From an uncultured Clostridium sp. (GTDB lineage: Bacteria; Bacillota; Clostridia; TANB77; CAG-508): DNA of 64,000 bases. The stretch covers positions 1 through 64,000 of the forward strand of contig URWN01000005.1 in assembly GCA_900551615.1 (NCBI GenBank), in the 5' to 3' direction. The notes beneath the pieces were generated by a model. It saw nothing but the letters and a program-made list of their open reading frames with translations, was not told the DNA's origin and searched no databases. Made by a program: the position numbers and the translations under genes. Positions 53,523-62,764 of this stretch are shown here, piece by piece. Each line of letters opens with the position of its first letter. The stretch's first letter is position 1.

Positions 53523-53560
53523 AAAGGGATTATGGGGCCACCACCCCAAATCCCTTTTTT
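53521..53560. terminator. Bidirectional terminator, GGGATT-type hairpin
   Basis: AAAAAGGGATTATGGGG (53521-53537) pairs with CCCCAAATCCCTTTTTT (53544-53560) apart from one position. Flanked by A and T runs, it can stop both ddl and the convergent gene ending at 53562. Confidence 0.85.
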
Positions 53561-53561
53561 G

Positions 53562-54122
53562 TTAATATAAAGCAATTGAATATCTCGTTATAGACATCAC
53601 AAAATCAATCAAAATAATTACTAAAAAGACATTCAATAAAATAACTTGAACCTTATGTGGAATTTTAATTGTAAGCTTTTCTAACTGTTTTTTCAAAAAA
53701 GGATGAATTTTTTCTACAAAAATAGTTCCAATTATTCCCCATGCAATTGAATATGCAAGGCTTATTCTTCCTTGAAAATTAAATGGTTCACCTGTATAAT
53801 CCCACCATCTTAAGCCAAATAAGCTCTCAAGTACAACAGATACTACGTATTCAAATATTGTAAATGCTATCATTGAAATAAAAAATTTACCTGCAGTATT
53901 TGTTTTTATTTTTTTCAAGCTTTCTATTAAAATTATTGCTCCAAATCCATATATTGGACACACAGGTCCATATAAGAATCCTCTTTTATTAAATACTCCT
54001 AATGTTAACACACAAAAGATAGTTTCTAATATCCATCCCAAAAATGAATATGTAAAAAAATATAATAATAATTTTTGTTTTTCTGTTAATTGATTTGTTT
54101 CAATTAATTTTTCTTTTTCCAT
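53562..54122 (-). CDS. Putative ABC transporter permease of the CmpB type (PF06541-like)
   Basis: About 186 residues from the ATG at 54122 (AAGGGG six bases upstream). Five hydrophobic helices. The opening LLLYFFTYSFLGWILETIFC, then GFLYGPVCPIYGFGA and LRWWDYTGEPFNFQGRIS are the conserved stretches of the CmpB-type membrane family. Despite the family name no ATPase is linked and function is unknown. It lies 54 bp after ileS and may share its transcript. Confidence 0.85.
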   Translation of the reverse strand: MEKEKLIETNQLTEKQKLLLYFFTYSFLGWILETIFCVLTLGVFNKRGFLYGPVCPIYGFGAIILIESLKKIKTNTAGKFFISMIAFTIFEYVVSVVLESLFGLRWWDYTGEPFNFQGRISLAYSIAWGIIGTIFVEKIHPFLKKQLEKLTIKIPHKVQVILLNVFLVIILIDFVMSITRYSIALY

Positions 54123-54145
54123 ATATATCCCCTTAAAATTTTGCA

Positions 54146-54171
54146 GAATCTGGGGCGATGACCCCAAATTC
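54146..54171 (-). repeat. GGGATT-family hairpin after ileS
   Basis: GAATTTGGGG (54171-54162) and CCCCAGATTC (54155-54146) pair with one mismatch. No T tract follows, so it is a repeat or processing hairpin rather than a strong terminator. Confidence 0.5.
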
Positions 54172-54176
54172 CGATT

Positions 54177-57100
54177 TTATTTTACAACTTCAACATCTAA
54201 TTTCAAGTTTTCACCATTGATATTAGTTTCTGTATAATCAGCTCTTTCAGCATCATAAACAATCTCTAATGCCAAAGTATCATGTTTAATCAATTCTGCA
54301 TTTTGTTTAATAACATTCTCAAGCATTTCATTTCCAGATACATAAAGATTTATTTTATCTAAAACTTCAAATCCTTTGTCTTTTCTCATATTTTGAACTT
54401 TTGATAATACCTCTCTTACATATCCTTCTTCTTTTAGCTCTTGTGTGATATGTGTATCTAATACAACACCTATTTCACCTTCACCTGCAAATGCAAATCC
54501 TTCTTTACCATTCATTGTAATTAGTAAGTTTTCTGAATTTAAAGCTATTTGTGTATCATCTATCTCGATGTATTCTACTCCACCGTTTTTTACTGTGTTG
54601 GCTAAATCCATTTGATTTTTCTTTGCTATTTCTTGTTTTATTCTAGGTATTAATCTTCCATATTCTTTTCCTAAAACTGGTAGATTTGGCTTGATTTCAA
54701 AGTTTACGTAGTCTGACATTTCTGCTCCTAGTTCAACTTTTTTAACATTTAATTCTTCTTTTACTATATCAGAATAGTATTCAGGTAATGTGTTTACAGA
54801 TATTAGCATTTCTGATAGTGGTTGTCTATTTTTGATATTTACAGAATTTCTTGCACTTCTTCCTAGTTTTACTATTGTGTATGCTAAATCCATTTCTTGT
54901 TCTAGTTTTTTATCAACTGCTGTTTCGTCATATTCAGGCCATAAGCATAAGTGAATGCTTTCTGGTGCTTTTTCATCTAATCCTACAACTAAGTTTTGAT
55001 AAATTTCGTCTGTCATAAATGGTACAAATGGTGCTGCTACTTTGCATAGTGTTACTAGAACTTTATATAGTGTTACATATGCTCCGATTTTGTCTTCTGT
55101 TAATTCTTGACTCCAGAATCTTTCTCTATTTCTACGTACATACCAGTTTGAAAGTTCGTCTGTAAAGCTTTCAATTTGAAGTGCTGCACTTGTTATGTCA
55201 TATTTATCTAGTTTTTCGTCTACTTCTTTTACTAATGTATTTAATTTTGAAATTATCCATTTATCCATTATATTTGTAATTTTGAAATCACTATATTTTA
55301 ATGGATTAAATTGGTCTATTTCTGCATATAAAACATAGAATGAATATACATTCCACAATGTGCTTAAAAATCCTCTTTGTGTTTCTTGAACATTGTTTAA
55401 GCTAAGTCTTGTTGGTAACCATGGTGCTGATACTGTATAGAAATGCCATCTTGTTGCATCTGCTCCAACTGCATCTAATAATACCATTGGATCTACACCA
55501 TTTTTCTTTGATTTTGACATTTTTTGTCCGTGTTCATCTAGAACATGTCCTAAAACTATACAGTTTTCAAATGGTGTTCTTCCAAACAATGCTGTTCCTA
55601 AAGCTGTTAATGTATAGAACCATCCTCTAGTTTGGTCAATAGCTTCTGAAATAAATCCTGCTGGGAAGTTATTATCAAACATTTCTTTATTTTCAAATGG
55701 ATAGTGCCATTGTGCAAAAGGCATTGAACCTGAGTCAAACCAACAGTCTATAACTTCTTTTGCTCTTTTCATTTCTTTACCACATTTTGGACATTTTAAA
55801 TGTACATTATCAATATATGGTTTGTGTAATTCTATATCTTCTGGGCAATCTATTGCTTTTTCTTTTAATTCTGCAATACTTCCAATACATTCTTGATGTC
55901 CACAGTTTTCGTCTTCACAAGTCCAAATTGGAAGTGGTGTTCCCCAATATCTGTCTCTTGAAATTCCCCAGTCAATTACATTTTCTAGAAATTTTCCAAA
56001 TCTTCCTGTCCTAATTGTGTCTGGATACCAGTTTACTTTGTTGTTGTTTGCAACTAATTCGTCTCTTAATTTACTCATTGCAACAAACCAACTTTCTTTT
56101 GGATAGTATAGTAATGGTGTGTCACATCTCCAACAATGTGGATATGAGTGCATATGTTTTTCTTTGCTGAATAATTTGTTCTCGTCTGCTAACCATTTAC
56201 AAATATCTTCGTTACAATCTCTAACAAATCTACCTGCCCATGGTTCTACTTCTGGTACAAATCTTCCTGTTTTATCTACTAAATTTACAAATGTAATTCC
56301 GTTTTGTTTTGCAACTAAACTATCATCCTCACCATATGCTGGTGCAATGTGAACGATTCCAGTACCATCTGTTAGTGTTACATAATCACCATGAATTACT
56401 TCAAAGGCTTTTCCATCAACTTTAGCAAATGGCATTAATTGTTCATATTTTACTCCTAATAATTCCTCACCTTTGAATTCTTTTACTATTTCATATGGAG
56501 TTTCTTTTAAAACTGATTCAATTAAATCTTTTGCTAAAATGTAGTTTTCATATACTGGTTCTTCATCTGTTCCAATATTTGCTTTTATTTCTGCATATGT
56601 ATATGATTTATTTACACATAATGCTAGGTTTGATGGTAATGTCCAAGGAGTTGTTGTCCAAGCAAGAATATATGTGTTTGGCTCAATTGCTTCATTTTCT
56701 ATATTTTGACCATCTAGAACTTTGAATTTAGCAACACATGTTAAATCTTTAACATCTTTATAACCTTGTGCAACTTCATGTGAAGATAACGCTGTTCCAC
56801 ATCTTGGGCAATATGGCATAACTTTGTGTCCTTCATATAAAAGACCTTTTTTCCATAATTGGCTTAAAGCCCACCAAACTGATTCAATGTAGTCATTATG
56901 GTATGTTACATATGGATGTTCCATATCTACCCAATATCCAACTTTGTTTGTCATTTCTTCCCACATATGAACATATGTGAAAACACTTTCTTTACATTCT
57001 TTAACGAATTTTTCTACACCATATTCTTCAATTTGTTGTTTTCCAGAAATTCCAAGTTTTTTCTCTATTTCAAGTTCAACTGGTAATCCATGTGTATCCC

Positions 57101-57353
57101 ATCCAGCTTTTCTTATAACTTGATATCCTTTCATAACTTTGTATCTTGGAATTATATCTTTCATAACTCTTGTTTCGATATGTCCAACATGTGGTTTTCC
57201 ATTTGCTGTTGGTGGTCCATCATAAAATGTGAAATATCTTTTTCCTTTATTCATATCAAAATTTTTCTTGATTATGTCTTTTTTCTTCCAGTTTTCTGCG
57301 ACTTCTCTTTCCATTCCTACAAAGCCGTCTTTTAACTCTACTTTTTTATACAT
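54177..57353 (-). CDS. ileS: Isoleucyl-tRNA synthetase, type 2
   Basis: 1058 residues from the ATG at 57353 behind AGGAGG; the open frame starts at 57404. HIGH-type motif in GPPTANGKPHVGH near residue 50, editing domain, QKMSKSKKNGVDP near 600, then the anticodon-binding helical domain and a C-terminal extension. The early FTFYDGPPTANGKPHVGH region and the length indicate the eukaryote-like IleS2 type, which as a class tolerates mupirocin. It attaches isoleucine to tRNA-Ile. Expression is controlled by the T-box leader at 57.7-58.1 kb through the DUF1653 gene. Confidence 0.96.
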   Translation of the reverse strand: MYKKVELKDGFVGMEREVAENWKKKDIIKKNFDMNKGKRYFTFYDGPPTANGKPHVGHIETRVMKDIIPRYKVMKGYQVIRKAGWDTHGLPVELEIEKKLGISGKQQIEEYGVEKFVKECKESVFTYVHMWEEMTNKVGYWVDMEHPYVTYHNDYIESVWWALSQLWKKGLLYEGHKVMPYCPRCGTALSSHEVAQGYKDVKDLTCVAKFKVLDGQNIENEAIEPNTYILAWTTTPWTLPSNLALCVNKSYTYAEIKANIGTDEEPVYENYILAKDLIESVLKETPYEIVKEFKGEELLGVKYEQLMPFAKVDGKAFEVIHGDYVTLTDGTGIVHIAPAYGEDDSLVAKQNGITFVNLVDKTGRFVPEVEPWAGRFVRDCNEDICKWLADENKLFSKEKHMHSYPHCWRCDTPLLYYPKESWFVAMSKLRDELVANNNKVNWYPDTIRTGRFGKFLENVIDWGISRDRYWGTPLPIWTCEDENCGHQECIGSIAELKEKAIDCPEDIELHKPYIDNVHLKCPKCGKEMKRAKEVIDCWFDSGSMPFAQWHYPFENKEMFDNNFPAGFISEAIDQTRGWFYTLTALGTALFGRTPFENCIVLGHVLDEHGQKMSKSKKNGVDPMVLLDAVGADATRWHFYTVSAPWLPTRLSLNNVQETQRGFLSTLWNVYSFYVLYAEIDQFNPLKYSDFKITNIMDKWIISKLNTLVKEVDEKLDKYDITSAALQIESFTDELSNWYVRRNRERFWSQELTEDKIGAYVTLYKVLVTLCKVAAPFVPFMTDEIYQNLVVGLDEKAPESIHLCLWPEYDETAVDKKLEQEMDLAYTIVKLGRSARNSVNIKNRQPLSEMLISVNTLPEYYSDIVKEELNVKKVELGAEMSDYVNFEIKPNLPVLGKEYGRLIPRIKQEIAKKNQMDLANTVKNGGVEYIEIDDTQIALNSENLLITMNGKEGFAFAGEGEIGVVLDTHITQELKEEGYVREVLSKVQNMRKDKGFEVLDKINLYVSGNEMLENVIKQNAELIKHDTLALEIVYDAERADYTETNINGENLKLDVEVVK

Positions 57354-57378
57354 AAAAAATTCCTCCTTTTTTTGCTTT

Positions 57379-57636
57379 TTATTTTTTAAAATTTTTTGCA
57401 ACACTTTCTATATTTTGTAATTCAAATCTGTATTTTTGTTTTACATCAGGATACTTTTCGTGGTCTACTTCTGATAAAAACATTTCTTTTGGTCTTACCC
57501 ATAATCCGCAATCTTCGTATAATCTTCTATATAATACCATTTCTTCTTTTGTTTCAGAATCTTTTGCTATATCTTCTACTAAATAATAGTCACCTTTAAA
57601 ATGTTTATAAACACCATGTATTTTTAGTTCTTGCAT
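57379..57636 (-). CDS. DUF1653 family protein
   Basis: 85 residues from the ATG at 57636 (GAAAGGAG upstream). Sequence HGVYKHFKGDYYLVEDIAKD, then LYRRLYEDCGLWVRP and MFLSEV matches the DUF1653 pattern, a small beta-rich fold of unknown function. It is the first gene after the isoleucine T-box and 25 bp before ileS, so its level follows isoleucine tRNA charging. Confidence 0.88.
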   Translation of the reverse strand: MQELKIHGVYKHFKGDYYLVEDIAKDSETKEEMVLYRRLYEDCGLWVRPKEMFLSEVDHEKYPDVKQKYRFELQNIESVAKNFKK

Positions 57637-57658
57637 CTTATTCTCTCCTTTCATTTTT

Positions 57659-57712
57659 TCGACTTTTTTGACACAAATTGCAAGACAAATTTGGACCGTC
57701 CCAATGTTTCAA
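57659..57712. repeat. GGGACGG REP-like element in the ileS leader
   Basis: Minus strand contains CATTGGGACGGTCCAAATTT followed by GTCTTGC, the family core. It lies between the T-box terminator and the DUF1653 start. Confidence 0.5.
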
Positions 57713-58077
57713 AAAAATAAAGCTACTTCTGTCCTAATATTTAGGACGAAATAGCTTCTATTCCGCGGTACCACCTATTTTAATAATGTTCCACTATAAT
57801 TTATTTTAAGTTTTATATAATCACTTATACATTTTACATTATTCTCTTATTAATCTTTAACGCAGATTTACGTTTAAACTTACTTTGCATTATTAAAATA
57901 TATATTAAATACTTTAATTTTACAGTTCTGCTCAAAAACAGTTAGGCGATAACAAATTATTTTTACTTACCAATTTTCACCATCCATTGGCTCTCTAAAA
58001 GATATTATATAATTTGTGTTGTCCTTACTTTTGTTTTTATTATATTCTTAAATTAGATTAAATCTACTACCTAATTT
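57712..58077 (-). promoter_or_regulatory. T-box riboswitch, isoleucine specific
   Basis: On the minus strand the T-box AGGTGGTACCGCGGAA (57776-57761) is followed by a terminator hairpin (57755-57721) and a T run. Stem I begins near 58030 and contains the AGAGAG and GGTG elements around 57995-57975. The lower stem ACAAATTA/TAATTTGT and AGTAAGG/CCTAACT flank an internal loop carrying ATC (57950-57948), the isoleucine specifier. Uncharged tRNA-Ile would stabilise the antiterminator and switch on DUF1653 and ileS. Confidence 0.92.
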
Positions 58078-58083
58078 TCAAAT

Positions 58084-58111
58084 ATTATATCACATTTTTT
58101 TAAAATTTCAA
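58084..58111 (-). promoter_or_regulatory. Promoter of the T-box leader
   Basis: Minus strand TTGAAA at 58111-58106, 16-bp spacer, TATAAT at 58089-58084 with TGA before it. The rest of the 58090-58246 gap is AT-rich with no further signal seen. Confidence 0.72.
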
Positions 58112-58246
58112 TACTTTTAAAATATTTTTTATAAATACTATATATTAATAATTTAATAATATATTGCAAATAATAAATATAAACCAAATTAGAAATTATC
58201 ATCTTTATACATTTTTATTTTTATAAAAAGGAGTTTTATTATAATA

Positions 58247-58909
58247 ATGAATCAAATTTTACAAACGTATCTAAAAAATGAGTCATACAAATCTAAAATT
58301 AAAAAAAATTTTAAAATACAATTATATTTCTCAATTTTGCTAATTGTTTTTATTTTTGGAACTTTTATATATAAATCAATAAAAATATCTAAACAAGAAA
58401 AATATTCAGAGCAAATCCTTGAAAATTATAATATTATAAGAATTTACTCAAACTTATCTTCTATTAATACTGAACCTGATTCTTTAATTACTAAAAATAA
58501 TATAACATCAGATAAGCAAAACATTTTAGGAACAATAAGTATTCCAAAGTTAAATATTCAATATCCTGTTTTTTCTAATTTTGATAATGAATTTTTAAAA
58601 ATCTCACCTTGTAGATTTTTTGGACCAAATTTTGGTGAAAATGGTAATATCTGTATTGCAGGTCATAACTATGATAATAATAAGTTCTTTAGTAATATCG
58701 CTTCTCTAAATGTTAATAATAAAATTCTTCTTACCAACAATTTAAATAAAATATTTTGTTACTATGTAAAAAAAATATATGAAGTCAAACCTGATGATTT
58801 ATCTCCTATATATTCATATGATAATAGTAAGAAGCAATTAACACTTGTTACTTGTAATAATAGAAATAATAACAGAATTATAGTAATTTCCTACAATATA
58901 AAAAAATGA
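58247..58909 (+). CDS. Sortase
   Basis: 220 residues. One N-terminal helix (about 24-44) anchors the enzyme, followed by the sortase barrel: ILGTISIPKLNIQYPVF, catalytic His in CIAGHNYDN, catalytic Cys in LTLVTCNNRNNNR with the Arg just after. Sortases cut LPxTG-type signals and join proteins to the wall or to each other. No sorting-signal substrate lies nearby, so it is probably a housekeeping or class D type acting on distant genes. AAGGAG is 13 bp from the ATG, a little far; in-frame ATA codons lie between. Confidence 0.9.
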   Translation: MNQILQTYLKNESYKSKIKKNFKIQLYFSILLIVFIFGTFIYKSIKISKQEKYSEQILENYNIIRIYSNLSSINTEPDSLITKNNITSDKQNILGTISIPKLNIQYPVFSNFDNEFLKISPCRFFGPNFGENGNICIAGHNYDNNKFFSNIASLNVNNKILLTNNLNKIFCYYVKKIYEVKPDDLSPIYSYDNSKKQLTLVTCNNRNNNRIIVISYNIKK

Positions 58910-58962
58910 AACACCTTATATATAAAGTATTTCACTATAATCACTATATATTTTTAATGTTA

Positions 58963-59304
58963 TTAAACTTGTTTAAATAACCAGTCAATTCCTTTACTAT
59001 TAATTGTCTTTTTATTTTGTGCTTTTGCTTCAACATCATCAGCCCATAGATATGCTAAAAATGTTACTAGTAAAAATGCAAAATCAACAGCCATATTAAT
59101 TGTTAATGTTGAATATAAATATGAATATTCTGCTTTTAATGTTAACATTTGAACTGTATGTATTATTAAATCTAATACAAATGCAAACAACGGAATTGCT
59201 GCAACTAAGCTCTTTTTTAATTCTTGTGATAAGTATATAAGTAATACTGTAGCTATTGTTACTAATAATAATGTAAATATATTTGTTAAATCAAAAATAA
59301 ACAT
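58963..59304 (-). CDS. Small membrane protein, unknown
   Basis: About 113 residues from the ATG at 59304 (AGAGGG upstream). Four hydrophobic segments at roughly residues 4-25, 31-50, 62-80 and 75-95, ending in a soluble basic tail (AKAQNKKTINSKGIDWLFKQ). I do not recognise the family. It sits between the sortase and glmM, oriented with glmM. Confidence 0.6.
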   Translation of the reverse strand: MFIFDLTNIFTLLLVTIATVLLIYLSQELKKSLVAAIPLFAFVLDLIIHTVQMLTLKAEYSYLYSTLTINMAVDFAFLLVTFLAYLWADDVEAKAQNKKTINSKGIDWLFKQV

Positions 59305-59461
59305 TTTTTTCCCTCTTTCTCTTTTGTTATGAATAAATATTATCATTTTTTATTATTTATTTCAATATATTTTTAAAAAATATATTATTACTTTTTAATT
59401 ACAATTTTATTACATGTATATTACATTTTTTATTTATCTCAATAAACTCTATATAATAAAT

Positions 59462-60826
59462 TTATTTTAATTTTTCTTCTATCAATTTAGCTATTTCTTT
59501 TGCTTTTTGAGTTATATATTTTTGGTCTTCTCCTTCTATCATGACTCTTACTAGTGGTTCTGTTCCTGATGGTCTAATTAAAACTCTTCCATTTCCAGCA
59601 AATTCTTTTTCTAATTTTTCTATTGCATCTTTTATTTCACTATCTTTATCATAATCATATTTTTTTTCTGAATTTACTTTAGCATTTATTAATACTTGTG
59701 GATATAACTTAATTATTTCAGCCATTTTTGAGGCTTTTTCATTTTCTTCTAATATCGCTTGAATTAGCATTAATGATGTTAAAATACCATCCCCAGTTGG
59801 ATTGTAATCTAATAATATTACATGACCTGATTGTTCTCCACCTAAATTGTATCCATCTTTTAGCATTTCTTCTAATACATATCTATCTCCAACTTTTGTT
59901 TGAATTAGCTCTAACCCATTGTCTCTTGTATATTTATGCAAACCTAAGTTACTCATTACTGTCGCAACTACTGTATCTTTTGCAAGTTTTCCTTTTTTCT
60001 TTAAATAATTTGATACAATAGCCATTATCATATCACCATCTATTTCATTTCCATTTTCATCAACAGCCAAGCATCTGTCTCCGTCACCATCATATGCAAC
60101 TCCAAGACTTAATTTGTTTTCTACTACAAATTTTTTCAAAGATTCTAAATGTGTTGAACCACAATTATCATTTATATTTATTCCATCTGGATTGTTATGT
60201 ATTATTTTATATTTTATTCCTAATGCTTTAAAAACCTTTTCTGCAACAACTGATGTAGCTCCATTTGCTGTATCTATACCAACTACAAAATCTTCCCTGT
60301 TTAATTTTTCAAAATTATCATCAAAATTTTTCCTAAAGAAATATACATATTCATCTAATAAATCTTGTCTATATTCAGACACACCTATTTTGCTACTTAC
60401 TGCTGTTAATTCATCAATTTTACCAGAATCCATTACTTCTTCAATTTCTTCTTCTAAACTATCTGGTATTTTCATACCTTTATTGCTAAAATATTTTATT
60501 CCATTAAATTCAAATGTATTGTGTGATGCAGATATAACAACACTTGCATCTGCTTGTAATTTTCTTGTTAAATAAGCTACAGCTGGTGTTGGTATAACTC
60601 CTAATAATTTAACATTTGCACCATAACTTAAAAATCCTGCAACCATGGCGCTTTCTATTAAAGTACCTGATATTCTTGTATCTCTTCCTATTAAAATTGT
60701 TGGTGTATGGTCTGTATGTTTTGATAAAACATATGCTCCAGCTTTTGCAACTTTATACACTAATTCAGGTGTAAGTTCTGTGTTTGCAATTCTTCTTATC
60801 CCATCTGTTCCAAAATATTTTCTCAT
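59462..60826 (-). CDS. glmM: Phosphoglucosamine mutase
   Basis: 454 residues, normal for GlmM. Starts RKYFGTDGIRRIAN; the phospho-serine loop is VISASHNTFEFNGIK near residue 97; metal loop AYDGDGDRC near 240; GGEQSGHV near 330 and the phosphate-binding RPSGTEPLVRV near 420. It converts glucosamine-6-phosphate to glucosamine-1-phosphate for UDP-GlcNAc, feeding peptidoglycan and the exopolysaccharide genes just upstream. Confidence 0.96.
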   Translation of the reverse strand: MRKYFGTDGIRRIANTELTPELVYKVAKAGAYVLSKHTDHTPTILIGRDTRISGTLIESAMVAGFLSYGANVKLLGVIPTPAVAYLTRKLQADASVVISASHNTFEFNGIKYFSNKGMKIPDSLEEEIEEVMDSGKIDELTAVSSKIGVSEYRQDLLDEYVYFFRKNFDDNFEKLNREDFVVGIDTANGATSVVAEKVFKALGIKYKIIHNNPDGININDNCGSTHLESLKKFVVENKLSLGVAYDGDGDRCLAVDENGNEIDGDMIMAIVSNYLKKKGKLAKDTVVATVMSNLGLHKYTRDNGLELIQTKVGDRYVLEEMLKDGYNLGGEQSGHVILLDYNPTGDGILTSLMLIQAILEENEKASKMAEIIKLYPQVLINAKVNSEKKYDYDKDSEIKDAIEKLEKEFAGNGRVLIRPSGTEPLVRVMIEGEDQKYITQKAKEIAKLIEEKLK

Positions 60827-60894
60827 AAAATATACTTCCTTTCAAAATTCTGTTATTAACATCACCCTTATTTATAAAGATTCTATTTTAAATT

Positions 60895-60926
60895 TTTGGG
60901 ATTAAGGCAACATATCCCTCAATTCC
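60895..60926 (-). repeat. GGGATT-family hairpin between cpsB and glmM
   Basis: Minus strand GGAATTGAGG and CCTTAATCCC pair at 8 of 10 positions across a 9-base loop. It lies directly after the CpsB stop at 60933. Without a T run it should only weakly terminate. Confidence 0.45.
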
Positions 60927-60932
60927 AATTTT

Positions 60933-61718
60933 TTAGTTCCTTTTTAAATACATCATTATTTTTTCTTTAAATGTTAATGTTACTTCTTCTGGTTCTTCTA
61001 TATCTATTCTTTTATTTTCTAATGCTAACCTAGGATTTATTGTTGTTAATTCTTCTAATTTTTGTTCTCCTACTATATTTTCTATTTCTTGTAATGCTTG
61101 TGGTATTTTTTTGTATATAGTATTTTGTCTATGTACATCACTTCCAAGAAAATGAACCATGTTTGCCTCTAAGAATTTTTTAACTGTCATTTTAGCTTTT
61201 TCGCCATATTGTCCTAAAATACTACCATAATTTGATTGCATTAATACTCCTTTTTGTATTAAATCATAAACAAGTTCTGGTTCTTTTTGTACAAAACTAT
61301 ACCTTTCAGGATGAGCTAATACTGGTATAAGTTTATTCTCTTCTAATGAATATATTACATCATATAAATTCATTGGTTCTGCATTCATTGGCATTTCAAA
61401 TAAAACATAACTACTATTATTAATTGTAGAAGCCTTTCCATCTATTAGTAGGTTCATCATATTATCTGATATATATATTTCATTTCCTAAATATAAATTT
61501 GTTTTTATTCCTTTTGTTTTTAAATTATCACTTATTGCTTTTACCCATATATCTCTTTCTGGTGCATCTGTTTCATAATACCCTTCTATATAATGTGATG
61601 TTAATACAATTCCTTCAAAGCCTACTTCTTGTGCTTCTTTTAATAAGTTAAATGTTTCTTCTACGCTTCTAGAACCGTCATCTATGTTTGGTATTATGTG
61701 TGAATGAAAGTCTATCAT
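60933..61718 (-). CDS. CpsB/YwqE-type tyrosine-protein phosphatase (PHP fold)
   Basis: 261 residues. Metal-binding PHP motifs: DFHSHIIPNIDDGS at residues 3-16, LTSHYIEGYY near 39, VLAHPERY near 135 and FLGSDVHRQNT near 195. In Gram-positive capsule systems it dephosphorylates the autokinase CpsD and so tunes polymer length. It follows that kinase gene by 17 bp. All metal ligands appear intact. Confidence 0.93.
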   Translation of the reverse strand: MIDFHSHIIPNIDDGSRSVEETFNLLKEAQEVGFEGIVLTSHYIEGYYETDAPERDIWVKAISDNLKTKGIKTNLYLGNEIYISDNMMNLLIDGKASTINNSSYVLFEMPMNAEPMNLYDVIYSLEENKLIPVLAHPERYSFVQKEPELVYDLIQKGVLMQSNYGSILGQYGEKAKMTVKKFLEANMVHFLGSDVHRQNTIYKKIPQALQEIENIVGEQKLEELTTINPRLALENKRIDIEEPEEVTLTFKEKIMMYLKRN

Positions 61719-61735
61719 TGTTGTTCTCCTCTTTA

Positions 61736-62764
61736 CTATTTTTCTTTGTTGTTTGTTGTATCTTTATTTTTTTCTTTTTCTAAATAAGTATTTATTTGAT
61801 TTAAAATATCGTTTGTTCTATCCTGCATTTTTTTTTCTTTTTCTATGTCTTCTTCACTCTCTACTTTTTTATCTAATTTTTCTTCATATTTACTATCTTC
61901 TCTGTTATTACTCTTATGTGAATCTTTTTTCATAATCCTTTCGAAGTTTTCTGATTGTTTCTTTATTTCATCTGTTAAATCATCCAAATTATTTTTTTTG
62001 TCTTCATTTACTATTTCTTTTGTTTCTTTTTCTCTCTTTTTAAATTCTGGATCTATTGTACTAGCTGTTGTTGAAGCATAATAATAATTTTCATTATATT
62101 TTTTTATTGAAACAGGCATTTTATTAATAACTACACCTGCTAAATTTCCACCTACATTTTTAATATTTCTAACTATTTTCTCTAAATTGTCTTTTTTAGT
62201 TTCTTTATGTGCTGTTACAATAACTGTAGAATCTACTATTCTTGATAATATAACTGAGTCTGTTACTAATTCACATGGTGTTCCATCTATTACTACAATA
62301 TCACATACACTCTTTAAGTTCTTTAATAATTTGTTCATTTGATCAGATACTAATAATTCTGAAGGATTTGGTGGTATATTACCTGCTGTCATAATTAATA
62401 AATTATTAACCTCTGTTCTTTGTAAATATTTTGATATATCTGGCTCTTCTCCTTCTTCTAAATCCATACCAGATAAATAATTTGAAAGTCCTGGACGTGG
62501 TAAAGCATCAAAAATTTTATATTGTCTACCTTTTCTCATATCTGCGTCTATTAAAATAACCTTATTTCCAGCTTGTGCAAAAGTCACAGCCAAATTAGAT
62601 GCAACCCAGCTTTTTCCTTCTCCTGGAAAAGTTGATGTTATTAATAATGTTTTTAATTTTTTATTTGCATTCATAAATTGAATGTTTGTTCTTAATGTTC
62701 TAAATACTTCTGAAACAGGTGATTTTGGATCTTTTTGAACTATTAATTCTTTGTTTGACTTCAT
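61736..62764 (-). CDS. CpsD/CapB-type tyrosine autokinase with long charged tail
   Basis: 342 residues. BY-kinase motifs: Walker A STFPGEGKSWVASNLA near 45, Walker A' VILIDADMRKG near 73, and Walker B IVVIDGTPCEL near 152. A Tyr cluster NENYYYA near 225 could be the autophosphorylation site. Beyond it lie some 110 residues of Lys/Glu-rich, probably coiled or disordered sequence, not found in typical CpsD proteins of about 230 residues. It works with CpsC as the membrane activator and CpsB as phosphatase. It overlaps cpsC by 4 bp. Confidence 0.9.
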   Translation of the reverse strand: MKSNKELIVQKDPKSPVSEVFRTLRTNIQFMNANKKLKTLLITSTFPGEGKSWVASNLAVTFAQAGNKVILIDADMRKGRQYKIFDALPRPGLSNYLSGMDLEEGEEPDISKYLQRTEVNNLLIMTAGNIPPNPSELLVSDQMNKLLKNLKSVCDIVVIDGTPCELVTDSVILSRIVDSTVIVTAHKETKKDNLEKIVRNIKNVGGNLAGVVINKMPVSIKKYNENYYYASTTASTIDPEFKKREKETKEIVNEDKKNNLDDLTDEIKKQSENFERIMKKDSHKSNNREDSKYEEKLDKKVESEEDIEKEKKMQDRTNDILNQINTYLEKEKNKDTTNNKEK

